From Sorghum bicolor (Eukaryota > Streptophyta > Magnoliopsida > Poales > Poaceae), in assembly GCF_000003195.3 (NCBI RefSeq), contig NC_012870.2, positions 25,846,501 through 25,910,500 on the forward strand: a stretch of DNA of 64,000 bases, in the 5' to 3' direction. The first letter of the stretch is position 1. Each line of letters begins with the position of its first letter. The notes under the pieces were generated by a model, which worked only from the letters and a program-made list of their open reading frames with translations, searched no databases and was not told the origin of the DNA. Positions 1 through 10,130 of the stretch are shown one piece after another. The translations under genes were made by a program, and so were the position numbers.

Positions 1-3000
1 GTCTTGCGGTCTTCGAGACATTTAAGGAGTGCTCGATAAGGTTTCGTGGGACGCCGGGCATGTCAGCAGGTTTCCATGCGAAAACGCTTACGTTGTCCCT
101 TAGAAACCTGACGAGCGCGTCTTCCTATTTAGGGTCTAGGTTGGCCCCGATGAGGGCCGTCTTCTTGGGACTGCCTTCGACCAGCTGTACTTCCTTATGC
201 TCCTTGGACTTTGAGTTCTTCCTGGCGGTCTCCTGCTCGGGTAGTCGAAGCTGGTCAGGAGGTAGCTGTGCAGCCTGGGTTACTGTCTCTGCCATGCGGA
301 TTGAGAGATCGATTGCTTCGGTGATCTTGAAGCTCTCCTCCTCGCAAGTGTATGCAGTGTAGACATTGCCCCTGACGGTTAGGACGCCTTTCTCAGTGGG
401 CATTTTAAGGACCAGGTATGAGTAATGTGGGACTGCCATGAACTTTGTTAGCGACGGTCGGCCCAGTATAGCATGGTAAGTCCCATCAAAGTCAGCGACC
501 ACAAAGTTGACGAACTCTGTTCGGAAGTGGTCGGGTGTGCCGAATTGGACAGGCAACGTTATCTGTCCGAGGGGCACTGAACTCTGGCCGGGCAGGACTC
601 CCCAAAACTGAGCGTCGTAGGGTTTTAGCTGTGCCGGAGATAGCTTGAGAGCGGGCAGGCTGTTACGGAAAAGGATGTCAATGGAGCTTCCTCCGTCCAC
701 GAGTACCCGCTCGAATCTGATGCTATTGATGCAGGGGTCCAAGATTAGAGGGAAACGGCCTGGCTCTAGGATAGCGGCCCACTGATCCTTCCTGCTGAAG
801 GAGATCTCTCTGTGTGACCACGGGGGGAATTTTGGGTCTGCGATCAGGTCATCCGAGCTGTCTATGTTGAGGCAGGCTCTTTTTAGGAGCTTTCTTTCTC
901 GCTTAGATTCGATGGAGACCTTGCCCCCGAAGATGGAGTGGACCACGTCGGTGGGACTGACATACTGGTGTCGTGGGTCCCTATCTTGGTCCTCGTCCTC
1001 GTCTTCGTGGTCGCGTCCGTCTTGCTTCCCATTCTTCTTGGCAGAGTCGTCTTGGGCGGCCCGTCGTGTGTAAATGTTTTTGAGGACGCGGCACTCTTCC
1101 ATGGTATGGTTGGACTTTGGATGTAGTTGGCACAGTCCCTTCAACGTTTTGTTGTAGTCTTCTTGGTAGTCCCGCCGTCCGTTGGGGCGTTTGACCGTAT
1201 TTACTTCGTGGTCATGGTCGCGGGGGCGCTTTCCTCTGAAATCATCGCGGTTGTCGCGCCGCCTATCCCAACCCTCCCTGTGGTCACGGTTGTCGGGACG
1301 TCGGTGGTTCCTGTTGTCGAAACGACCGCGACTATCATCTCGCCGGGGAGGCTGGTCGGGACCTCTCGCATCGTCCCGGATGAGTTTTTCTGCGTCGTCG
1401 GCGTCGGCGTAATTTTTAGCCGTGGTGAGGAGCTTGGCCATCGTTGTTGGCCTTTTACGCAACAACTTGTTCCTCAGTGCTTCATGGAAGCGCAGCCCCT
1501 TGATGAAAGCAGATATGGCCTCGTCGTGGGAAATCTTCGGGATCTTAAGGCGCATATCTGAGAATCGCCGGATGTAATCGCGCAGAGGCTCGTTTTTCTT
1601 GTCTCTTATTCTTTCGAGGTCGTATTTATTTCCAGGCTGCTCGCATGTGGCGATAAAATTGTCGATGAAGGCCTTGCGCAGCTCTTCCCAAGAGTCGAAG
1701 GAGTCCTCGGGCAGGCCAAGAAGCCACTGGTGACCAGCTTGGTCGAGGACTACTGGGAAGTAGTTGGCCATGACGTGCTCGTCTCCTGCTGCTGATCGGA
1801 TGGCGATCTCGTAAAGAGTGATCCAGTTTTCCGAATTTTCCTTGCCGTCGTACTTTTTGAGTTTCTCGAGCTTGAAATTGCGGGGCCACACGACCTGGCA
1901 GAGATGTGAGGAGAACTGCCTCAGGCCCGGGGGGCCGTGAGTTGCATCATATTCGATACGACGCAGGTTTTCGTGGACTGCTCTCTCCGTGGCGCGCCTG
2001 TTGATGCGGTCTCGGGCGTCTTTGGGAGGGATGTTGTATCGAAGATCCCTGTGCTGGTTTACTTCCTAACCACGCCCATGGTTCTGCTCGCGGCGACCGC
2101 CAGCATCCCGACCGCCGTCGTCACGCCGTGAATTTTTTCGATGACCGTCGGTGGAACGGTGCGGTGAGGTCCGGCTGCGGTGAGTCTGGTCGGAGGTGGC
2201 CTCCGTATAGGAGACGGCTTGGACTCTTTTGAGCAGAGTGGCTGTCTGTCCCATTGCGGCGATCAGATGTGCTCGAACGCTGGTTCAGATGCCCTGGCAA
2301 TCGGGAGTGTCAGGGAGCCGATCTAAATTGGCCATGGCCACAACCACGTTGGCGCTTGGCGTTTTGTAAACTGGCTGATCCCCGACCATGTCGAAAGCGT
2401 CGCTGAGATTATGCGGCGGGATTTGACGTTCCTCGTCCGCGCGTCGTCGGGCGCGATCGGCGTTACGTTGCTCGCGGAGCTGCCTCTGCTCGTCTGTTTC
2501 TCCATCGACGACCGGCTCGTCGGCACTGACGTTGAAAACGATGTCTCCTCGCCGTGGTGGGAAGACCGGGAAATGAGAGAAGCCCGGAGGATGTGAAGGC
2601 AAATCCAGGTCGTAGTCCTCGTCGTCGGAGTTTATGACCTCGGTGGGGACGGAGCCAGTGCTCGAGTTTGTGCTGGAGGCTTGGCCGTCCCGTAGCTCTC
2701 GGATCGTTACCATGTTGACGTAATGACGAGCTGGTCGACCGTTCCGTTTTGGCAGCCAACCCGCCTTGTTGAAAAGGGATTGGACGTGCCGTGAGTAGAG
2801 GGAGGCCGAGTTGTTCAGACCGCATGGGTAATCCTCCTCCGGGTTAGCCTCACGCTTGACGAATCGTCCTGAGGGAGTTGAGGTTATTGTCATAGACGTT
2901 CTCAGCCGTTCGTGTGTAACGACACGAGTTGGCCGGTGGGATTTAAAAAAATCCGTTAGAGCGGCTTGATCAGGCTGCCGCGAGATCCCATCTACTAGTT

Positions 3001-3265
3001 GGGAAGCTTCGAGTAGCTTGGAATCAGCGCGATCAAGTGCTTGGAGAAGGTCCGAGCAGTCGACCTCCTTCCCCTTGTAGCGTGGGAGTGGTGGTCGGGC
3101 GCTCGATGCCGTCATCCGAGTGGTCGGAGGCGACGTCATCCCAGATTGGATTTGGGTTTCTTCCGAAACCGTGGTCGTGAGACCACCGCCGCGCGTCGTC
3201 CACATGATCTGGCCGACGGTGAACGTGAGGCCTTCAGGTACGACCGCGGAAGCTGGAACTATGAC
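1..3265 (-). pseudogene. gag-pol of the Ty3 element, one frame broken by three stops
   Basis: A single - strand frame can be followed from the ATG at 3265 to the window edge. It holds a long Pro/Ser/Arg-rich N-terminal part, then a retrotransposon gag domain (about 1500-1890, with the run WPRNFKLEKLKKYDGK). An Arg/Asp-rich stretch and a Cys/His motif (CQLHPKSNHTMEEC) follow, then an aspartic protease with VDGGSSIDILF and AILGRPSL. Past the protease the frame goes on into the segment that precedes reverse transcriptase. Three in-frame stops interrupt it: TGA at 2285-2287, TAG at 2066-2068 and TAG at 125-127. Each is one C-to-T change from a sense codon. The copy cannot make a full polyprotein. 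Confidence 0.85.
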
Positions 3266-3297
3266 CATCTTGTTCGTCGGAGAAGTTGTACGCACAC

Positions 3298-3315
3298 CCC
3301 CTACCTGGCGCGCCA
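3298..3315 (-). other. Primer-binding site of the Ty3 element
   Basis: On the - strand TGGCGCGCCAGGTAGGGG starts one base after the LTR end. It opens with TGG, the complement of the CCA tail of a tRNA, at the position where a PBS must lie. I cannot assign the tRNA species with confidence. Confidence 0.65.
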
Positions 3316-3316
3316 C

Positions 3317-3772
3317 TGTCGACGAAAGCTGGTCGGCAATCTACCTTGGGGTATACCCACGGTAGTAGTTTATCGGTAGACGGTGCGCAAACTACGAACT
3401 CGATGGTGACGCAAGACACGAACAAGCTTTTTATCCAGGTTCGGCCGCCGAGTTGGCGTAATACCTACGTCCTGCGTCTGATTGTATTGATTTGTGTTGA
3501 GAGAATAATCGTGTCCTAGGGGGGTCCCTTGCCCCTCCTTATATAGTCCGGAGGGCAAGGTTACAGATCTGGAAACTAATCCTAGTCGGTTACAATTGCC
3601 ATAGATAGTTCGATATCAATTTCTATTCTAACCGACTAGAATCCTGCTTGTTCTTCACGGCTTGTTCCCTTGCGCGAAACTCCAAGCTGTCGGATCAAGC
3701 TTTGAGCTTGTCTCGTAATGGGCCAAGTCTCCTGGCCCAAATCTAGCCGTAAGGGTATAGGGGTTTATACCC

Positions 3773-3775
<3 letters not shown>
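3317..3775 (-). repeat. 5' LTR of the Ty3 element (459 bp)
   Basis: The segment has TG...CA ends on the - strand. A TATA box, CTATATAA on the - strand, sits at 3539-3546, followed by a short GC-rich stretch, which fits the U3/R promoter of a plant LTR. The leftmost base pair is separated from the PBS by one G. The outer edge is inferred from the TG dinucleotide and the start of the AT repeat. Confidence 0.75.

Positions 3776-3813
<38 letters not shown>
3775..3813. repeat. (AT)n microsatellite at the LTR edge
   Basis: About 19 AT dinucleotides abut the outer end of the LTR. A second such run lies at 4841-4878. Confidence 0.95.
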
Positions 3814-3815
<2 letters not shown>

Positions 3816-4465
3816 TAATAGAGATATAGATATAGATTTGATTGTTTTTTTTCTCCCGTTGCATCGCACGGGCATTTTTGCTAGTACAAATAAACTATGC
3901 TATCAATTATTTCTTTTATCTATATTCAATGCTTCATATATATATATATGCCGTAAGATTCCATATGGCGAGAAATCTATTTTTTTTACATTTTTTTAAC
4001 TAAACAAGGCCCAAGTGCTTGCTCTCGCTGCCAGTGTCAGTGTACTGGCGTACATCGCCGGCACCGGGGACGTGGTCCTGTTTGGCGTGGCCTTCGTCAA
4101 TATTGAAATACTAATTAAATTATTATGATCAAGATTAGTTAATAATAATTAATTTAGTGTCAGAACACTTACCAAGTTATTATCAAGGGAGTAACATAGG
4201 GAAAAACAAAAATTTATCTAAGCTTCTCTAAAGGCATTTAAGTCATTTTGCAGTTTGACGAGCCACAGTTAACGGTGGACATAGACGAAATGGTTTGGAA
4301 GGTAAAAAAAAAGTATCATAACATAAATGTATATTTTAACTTTTTAATAGCATAGAAAAAAATCGTCTTTTATAATGACACTTATGGAAAAGCCTAGGGT
4401 CTATTTGGCAGGACTCCTCACAAAAGGCTTCTTAGAGGAGCCAAAACCTTTTTGGAGAAGCCATA
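3814..4465. other. AT-rich spacer without a recognisable gene
   Basis: It holds short AT runs and non-coding sequence. From about 4390 there is the left end of a MITE-like element (GGGTCTATTTGGCAGGACTC), into which the Tourist-like copy at 4466 appears to have inserted. I could not find its right end. Confidence 0.5.
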
Positions 4466-4697
4466 GACCTTGTTCATTTTGTAAAAATTTTTGGATTAAG
4501 ACACTGTAACACTTTCGTTTTTATTTGACAAATATTGTCCAATCATAGAGTAACTAGACTTAAAAGATTCGTCTCGCGATTTACAGATAAACTGTGCAAT
4601 TAGTTTTGGCTTTTCATGTATATTTAATGCACCATGTATGTGCCACAAGATTCGATGTGATGAAGAATCTTGAAAATTTTTGGAACCAAACAAGGCC
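4466..4697. mobile_element. Tourist-like MITE (PIF/Harbinger type), 232 bp
   Basis: The ends are GACCTTGTTCATTTT on the left and CCAAACAAGGCC on the right, which are inverted to each other. They are flanked by the 3-bp direct repeat ATA (4463-4465 and 4698-4700). The interior shares the AGACGAATCTTTTGAG-type core (here in the other orientation) with copies at 31.9, 49.5 and 54 kb. This is one of the most frequent MITE families in the window. Confidence 0.75.
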
Positions 4698-4836
4698 ATA
4701 ATTTGTGGCTTCGTCAAAACAGCTTCAGCTCTGTTTTTTCTCCCTTCATACCTATAAAGAAAGTCGTTTAGGATAACGACATGATCTCCAAAGTCTAATT
4801 TTGACTTCTTATTTTTTATAAAAATATTTATCAAAA

Positions 4837-4840
<4 letters not shown>

Positions 4841-4878
<38 letters not shown>
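4841..4878. repeat. (AT)n microsatellite
   Basis: Uninterrupted AT/TA dinucleotides about 360 bp upstream of the first MATH-BTB gene. Confidence 0.95.
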
Positions 4879-4883
<5 letters not shown>

Positions 4884-5240
4884 AAAGCATTTTCCAAGAT
4901 AAATCTATTTATATGATTTTCATACACGATTTATATTACCAATGTTTGACTTATCTTGTCCAAAATAATTATTTTTATGCGTACCGAGGGAGCACTTGAA
5001 AATAGCTTTTCCGAAGTGGAGTTGAGAGGAGCCCTCACCCAAGTCCCAAACCCCAGCTCTTTTCAAAAAAAAAAAAAAATCCCAAACCCCAGCTTCGCCG
5101 CCGCCTTCCCCAGTCCCGGCCCCCTTACCTTCGTCCACCGGTGACACCCTGACGCCGTTTCCACTGCCTGCCCCGCCGCTCCACCTCCACCACCCCACCT
5201 CGAGGCTCGAGCGCACCACTACCTCTTCGGCACCCAACTA

Positions 5241-6347
5241 ATGGCTCCTGTCATCCCGAGCTACCGTCGCATCGATAGAGACGATAGGGTCCCTTTGGTC
5301 TCCGCCTCGGCTATCGTCGGCGGCGCCGATAGCGGCTACCACGTGCTCAGGATCAGAGGCTACTCGAGCATCAAAGTCGCCTTCCCCAATGGAAGTCATT
5401 TCGATTCCCACCCCTTCCGTGTTGCGGGGCACACTTGGGTTATCCGGTACTACCCCAACGGCGACCGGCCGGAGACCGCCGACCACATCTCTTTCTACCT
5501 CCGCTTCATGGACCAGGTTGGGCCCGGGGAGGAAGTGATGGCGCAGTTCGTGTTCAGCTTCATCGACCAGGTGGAGATGCAGAAACCGGCCTTCGTCGGC
5601 AACCTCGAGGCGCGTAGATTCGGCACCAACGGATCGTGGGGAAATAAGGAATTCATCAAGAAAGAGAGCTTGGAGCAGTCGAATCGCCTCAAGGATGACT
5701 GCTTCTCGATCAGGTGCGACATAATCGTCGCCGGCCTGCCACGCGCGGAGGCCGCCGCAGCTTTCGTCGTTGCGGTGCCGCCTCTCGAGTTGCCACAGCA
5801 TTTGGGTGCCCTCCTCCTAGCAGGAAAGGGTGCCGATCTCAGATTTCTTGTCGGGGACAAGACATTTGCCGCGCACCGGTGTGTGCTTGGTGCACGGTCG
5901 CCGGTCTTCGATGCGATGCTCTTTGGCCAGATGAAAGAAGGCACCGCCACAGAGAATTGCATTCGGATTGATGATATGGCACCTCAGGTGTTCCAGACCC
6001 TGCTGCATTTTATTTACACTGACTCACTGCCAGAGACGATAGAGCAAGATGACAGTGGAGCCACGATGGCGCAGCACTTGCTAGAAGCCGCAGACAGGTA
6101 TGACTTGCAGAGGCTTAAGCTGATATGTGAGGATAGGCTATGCCAGCAAATTGATGTGAGCACGGTGGCGACCACACTTGCACTGGCTGAGCAGCACCAC
6201 TGTCAAGCGCTTAAGGAGGCATGCTTTGAGTTTCTCAAGTCTCCTAAAACACTGGATGAGGTCAGCGCGACCGATGGATTCCAGCATCTGGTGAAAACCT
6301 CTCCTTCTGTGTTGTTTCAATTGATGTCCAAGCTTGCCGAACGCTGA
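5241..6347 (+). CDS. MATH-BTB protein 1 (BPM/MBTB family), intact, 368 aa
   Basis: This is a complete single-exon gene starting at ATG 5241. The MATH domain spans about residues 31-163, with GYHVLRIRGYSS, the turn FRVAGHTWVIRYYPNG and the closing DDCFSIRCDIIV. The BTB/POZ domain covers about 186-303, with GADLRFLVGDKTFAAHRCVLGARSPVF and LLHFIYTD. A C-terminal helical tail (about 303-368) includes ICEDRL, ALAEQHHC and ACFEFL. In this family MATH binds the substrate and BTB binds CUL3, giving an E3 ubiquitin-ligase adaptor in nucleus or cytoplasm. Length and domain order match grass family members. The gene is GC-rich against an AT-rich flank. No premature stop or frameshift is visible. The substrate cannot be told from sequence. 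Confidence 0.94.
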   Translation: MAPVIPSYRRIDRDDRVPLVSASAIVGGADSGYHVLRIRGYSSIKVAFPNGSHFDSHPFRVAGHTWVIRYYPNGDRPETADHISFYLRFMDQVGPGEEVMAQFVFSFIDQVEMQKPAFVGNLEARRFGTNGSWGNKEFIKKESLEQSNRLKDDCFSIRCDIIVAGLPRAEAAAAFVVAVPPLELPQHLGALLLAGKGADLRFLVGDKTFAAHRCVLGARSPVFDAMLFGQMKEGTATENCIRIDDMAPQVFQTLLHFIYTDSLPETIEQDDSGATMAQHLLEAADRYDLQRLKLICEDRLCQQIDVSTVATTLALAEQHHCQALKEACFEFLKSPKTLDEVSATDGFQHLVKTSPSVLFQLMSKLAER

Positions 6348-9200
6348 ATTCTGGAAAGCAAATGAAGAACATGAACATGAGGATTTCAGCGGATCAGGGA
6401 TGGCAACTACAAGTACCAGAAAGACTAATTAGTTGGTTTCACTATCTAATTAATACTACTTATTCTAGTACTAGTAGTTTTATGTGAATATGCAGTCATG
6501 TCCACAAAAGGATGCGATGTAAGTGTGCCTTATTTTGTTGGTTGTCACATCACATCATTTGTGGGAAGCTTTTAACTATGATGCCAGGAACATGCATGCT
6601 AATGTGACAAGTAGTTAATTCCCTTCTAAGCATTTAATTAACTTGGAAGTTCGTTATTGTATTTTATGATTGCCTTCCATCACCACAATTTTACAATTTT
6701 CTATTCTTTTTTGTTGTTTTGTTACCAGGTTGCTTGAAAGTAACAATCTCATATACATGTTGATGGAATTGCTTCGACAATCCTGGCACTGGTTATGTGC
6801 TGTTTTGCCATTTTTATATAGAACGGTTATTGAATAGCAGTACAAAGCTATACTTGTTTGAGTATGCTGATAATGTATATTTTCCTGAGGCATTTTGGAA
6901 AGGTCATTAATTAATTACTTGTAGTCAGATTATCAGATGCTGACTCAATTTATCACCACATGTTTCCTTCTCCAGCTGCAGCTCTTCAACTTGATTTTGT
7001 TTGAACTCTTGTTAAACATTGTATGTCAATTGTTCATCCTGTAATCAGTTAAAGCCTAAATTAAATTAGGCATATGATAACATAATGATTTGTCCTTGGT
7101 TCCTTCAAGTGTTCCAGTTGTCATTGCTGAATTAAAGACATGAATCTGCAAAGAAATGGGGTGTCAAATTTTAACAGTGTCCAGGACAATTTGATGTTGC
7201 TATGATACTTAAACTTTTTTCTTTCCTTTCATTAGTTTGAATTGAAAATTATCAGGTGCTACTTCTAAAATTCATAAAAAGATGTGGTCTTTTTGTTTGG
7301 TTATGACATTTGTGTATAGATTTTTGACAATAATTTGAGAAATGCATGCTATTGGATCAGAATTGGTTCAATTATAAGCCTCCAAATTGACATGAAAGTT
7401 CGTCGTACACCATTATTTTTGTTATCTTGTATGTGCTGAGCATTTGAATTAGCTTTTGCAATGCCCTATTGATACTCATCATATTGTTAGCTCTGTGGAT
7501 GTGTTTTTAGTCAACATAATGTTTCATGCTGGTTCAGTAAGGGTATTATGATTAAAGACACAATGGTAATACCCAGTGAAAAAGAGCTAGCTCGTTTTAC
7601 TCTCCAGTTAGACTGCAATAAAGAAGGCTTAACTTCCTCAAAACATGTCTCCACTTAAAAGTATCAATCATATACAGGTATATCCTTCTTGCTCTTGCTA
7701 GTGTTTGATACGTCATTAGTGTTCTCATGCAATGATGCAAATTATTGCATATGGTAGCATAATCTTATTCATTATCCATGTTTTCGAAGAATATGACCAT
7801 GTAGATTGGCATGTGCCAACTTGTGAAGGTTATTATCCCCTGACTGAACCGTGCAATCAAAATTTGACATTATTCTTCATCTCATACTGTCTGCTCCAAC
7901 TATAGCTGCTCTAAGCACCATGTGTCATTTCTTCTCCCTTGTATTTTGTCATTGCAAGATGTCCTGTAATCGGCTTATCGTTATAACTGATGTCCTATTT
8001 AAGACAGACAAACTAAACCAAATCAGGGTAACATTTAACTATTTGCAGCCAAATAATTATTGAGGTAATTTAATATGAGCATCCATTTTTTGTGTTCTAT
8101 TTTTTCATATTTACGATATCTCCCTGTGTTGTTTGCACCGCTGTTCTTGTCATTACTGCATATACTGCTGAACTAAAACATTTGGGATATCCCTCTCATG
8201 AAATAATTATACATAGAGTGGCATGCAGGCATGTCAATTCAACATTGTGGATTTAGTTAAGTTGTTGCTCGCGGTGTACATTTGCTCATTGGTCAGTGGT
8301 CACTAAATTAAGGTGTAATATGCTAATCTGGAAACCGTGAAACATCTTGGGGGTGTCTATTATTTTACTACTATTGATCGTATAAATATGATTCCTTTTA
8401 ATGTGGGTAGGGTACAATTAGAGGTAAGGATAAATGCTAAGTGAATAAGGGTTCTTGACTGGCAGATATGATTGCAATGTAGAAAAATTAATTTCATGAT
8501 TCCTTTGTTTGTACTTAACGATCTCAAATGCCTGTGACTGAATTACTTCCTGGCACTTGTTCATGTCCTTATATATCATTGATTTTTTTGAAAAGAATAA
8601 TTCATACCAGTACAAATCTCTTCTTTTGTTTTTGGTGGATGCAGTGCAGCGCTGTCCATTTTTGAAGGATCCGTGTGTACTTGCTTTACTATGTTGATTT
8701 CACACATTGGAATGATCCAATTTTTAAAAGTCATGAAGTTAAGGCTTGGAATGTGATTTTCAGATTTTTTTACTCAAAATTGTTTACCACCTCTTTTCAT
8801 GAACACCAGGTAAGACCTTCAGCTTGGTTATGTGTTGACCTCTTCGTATGTCACTGCAAAATGGCCTTTAGTCAGTTTTATTAGCGCAGGATGCTGGCAT
8901 CCTCCTAATCATAGAATGACTGTAGTTTCTTTGACTTCCTGAGTTCCTGTCACTTCAAAGCAAACAAATCAGGGTAACGGATAACATGTAATGATCTGTA
9001 CGTATTTCCTTCAAAACTTCCAGCTGTATTACAAGGCATTGACCTCCTTATAATCAGCCTAATGAAGATGATCACATCGTCAGTGTGCCGTGTAGTCGTC
9101 TGTCCTCTTTTCATGAGCTGTGTCAATATATATATATAGGCCCAATGGCTACCAAGGCCCATCTAGGAAGCCAAGCCCAGCCAGAGGAACCACCCCGTGA
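6348..9200. other. 3' flank and AT-rich intergenic spacer
   Basis: No ORF with a recognisable product was found. Short phrases such as TCCTGTAATCAG recur at about 7038, 7963 and 12847, which suggests old duplicated flanking DNA between family members. I saw no missing MATH exon for the gene at 9.2 kb here. Confidence 0.5.
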
Positions 9201-10130
9201 GCCTACAGCTGGTACATCGACTACTTCCCCAACGGACGCGGTCCCCTGATCAAGCGCGCCCGCGGCTACCTCTCCCTGCAGATCGTCCTCGACGGCGCCG
9301 TCCCCGCCACCGCCGGGACCGTCAAGGCGCAGTTCACCCTTTCCCTGATCAGCAACGCTGTCCCTGTGCAACGAACCACCGCACGCAAGAGTCCGGTGCA
9401 CAATCTCGCGCGTGGCGGAGCGGGAGGGTGGTGGTTCTTCAAGTACATGAGCAAGGAGAAAATCGAGAGATTCTTCCTCGACCCAAAGGACGACAGCTTC
9501 ACGCTCCAGTGCGACGTCGTCATCCTCGACAGGTTCCGCGTGGTGAAAGGTGCCCCCTTTGTGGAGGTGCCGCCGCCCGACCTGCACCGCCACCTCGGGG
9601 AGCTTCTCTTCAGCGGGGAGGCCTCCGACGTCAGGCTCCAGGCCGGCGGGGAGACGTTCAGTGCTCAAAGGTGCGTGCTCGCTGCGAGGTCGCCGGTCTT
9701 CAAGGCGAAGCTCCTCGGCTCCATGAAGGAGGGTACCACCACCGACTGCGCCGTACGCATCGAGGACATCGAGCCACAGGTCTTAAAGGCCGTGCTGCAC
9801 TTCATGTACACCGACATATTGCCCGAGGTGAGCAAGGAGGAAGAAGCCGCCATGTCGCAGCACCTGCTTGAAGCCGCCGACAGGTTTGGCCTCCGGAGGC
9901 TCAAGCTCATCTGCGAAGAAAACCTGTGCGGGTGCATTGACACGAGCTCGGTGGTGACCACGCTCGTGCTGGCCGAGCAGCACAGTTGTCAGGGTCTCAA
10001 GGAGAAATGCTTCGAGTTCCTCAAGTCAACCGGTCTGAATGCGCTAATTGCAATCGATGCCTTCAACCATCTGTCGACTAGTTGCCCTGCCGTCCTGGAG
10101 GAGCTCACTTCCAAGCTTACTCTCCACTGA
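9201..10130 (+). pseudogene. MATH-BTB protein 2, 5'-truncated (no MATH start, no start codon)
   Basis: The open frame runs 310 codons to the stop at 10128-10130. It begins right after an in-frame TGA (9198-9200), in the middle of MATH, at AYSWYIDYFPNG. The first MATH strands and an initiator Met are absent; the first in-frame ATG is at 9447, still inside MATH. The rest is well kept: the end of MATH (DDSFTLQCDVVI), a BTB domain (ASDVRLQAGGETFSAQRCVLAARSPVF, VLHFMYTD) and the helical tail. The conserved BTB His of 'AHR' is Gln here (AQR). An ATG at 9144 opens a different frame of 34 codons that does not resemble MATH. It is most likely a pseudogene; an unseen upstream exon is the alternative. 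Confidence 0.8.

Larger units (their letters stand above)
1..3775 (-). mobile_element. Ty3/gypsy LTR retrotransposon, 5' portion (LTR, leader, gag-pol), cut by the window edge
   Basis: The element reads leftward. Its 5' LTR is 3317-3775, a primer-binding-site position follows at 3298-3315, and gag-protease coding sequence runs to the window start. On the - strand the LTR begins TGGGGGTATA and ends GTCGACA, so it has TG...CA termini. The part past the protease is beyond the window apart from a short run toward the reverse transcriptase. The right LTR edge lies directly in an AT microsatellite, so no target duplication can be read. The order LTR, PBS, gag, zinc-knuckle-like segment, protease is that of Ty3/gypsy elements. 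Confidence 0.88.

Noticed and set aside
1127..1561. + strand frames of 60-144 codons across 60-1561
   Set aside because: Antisense shadows of the - strand gag-pol.
9144..9248. Short ATG frame (MATKAHLGSQAQPEEPP) as the true N-terminus of MATH-BTB gene 2
   Set aside because: It is in another frame, has no MATH features and stops after 34 codons.
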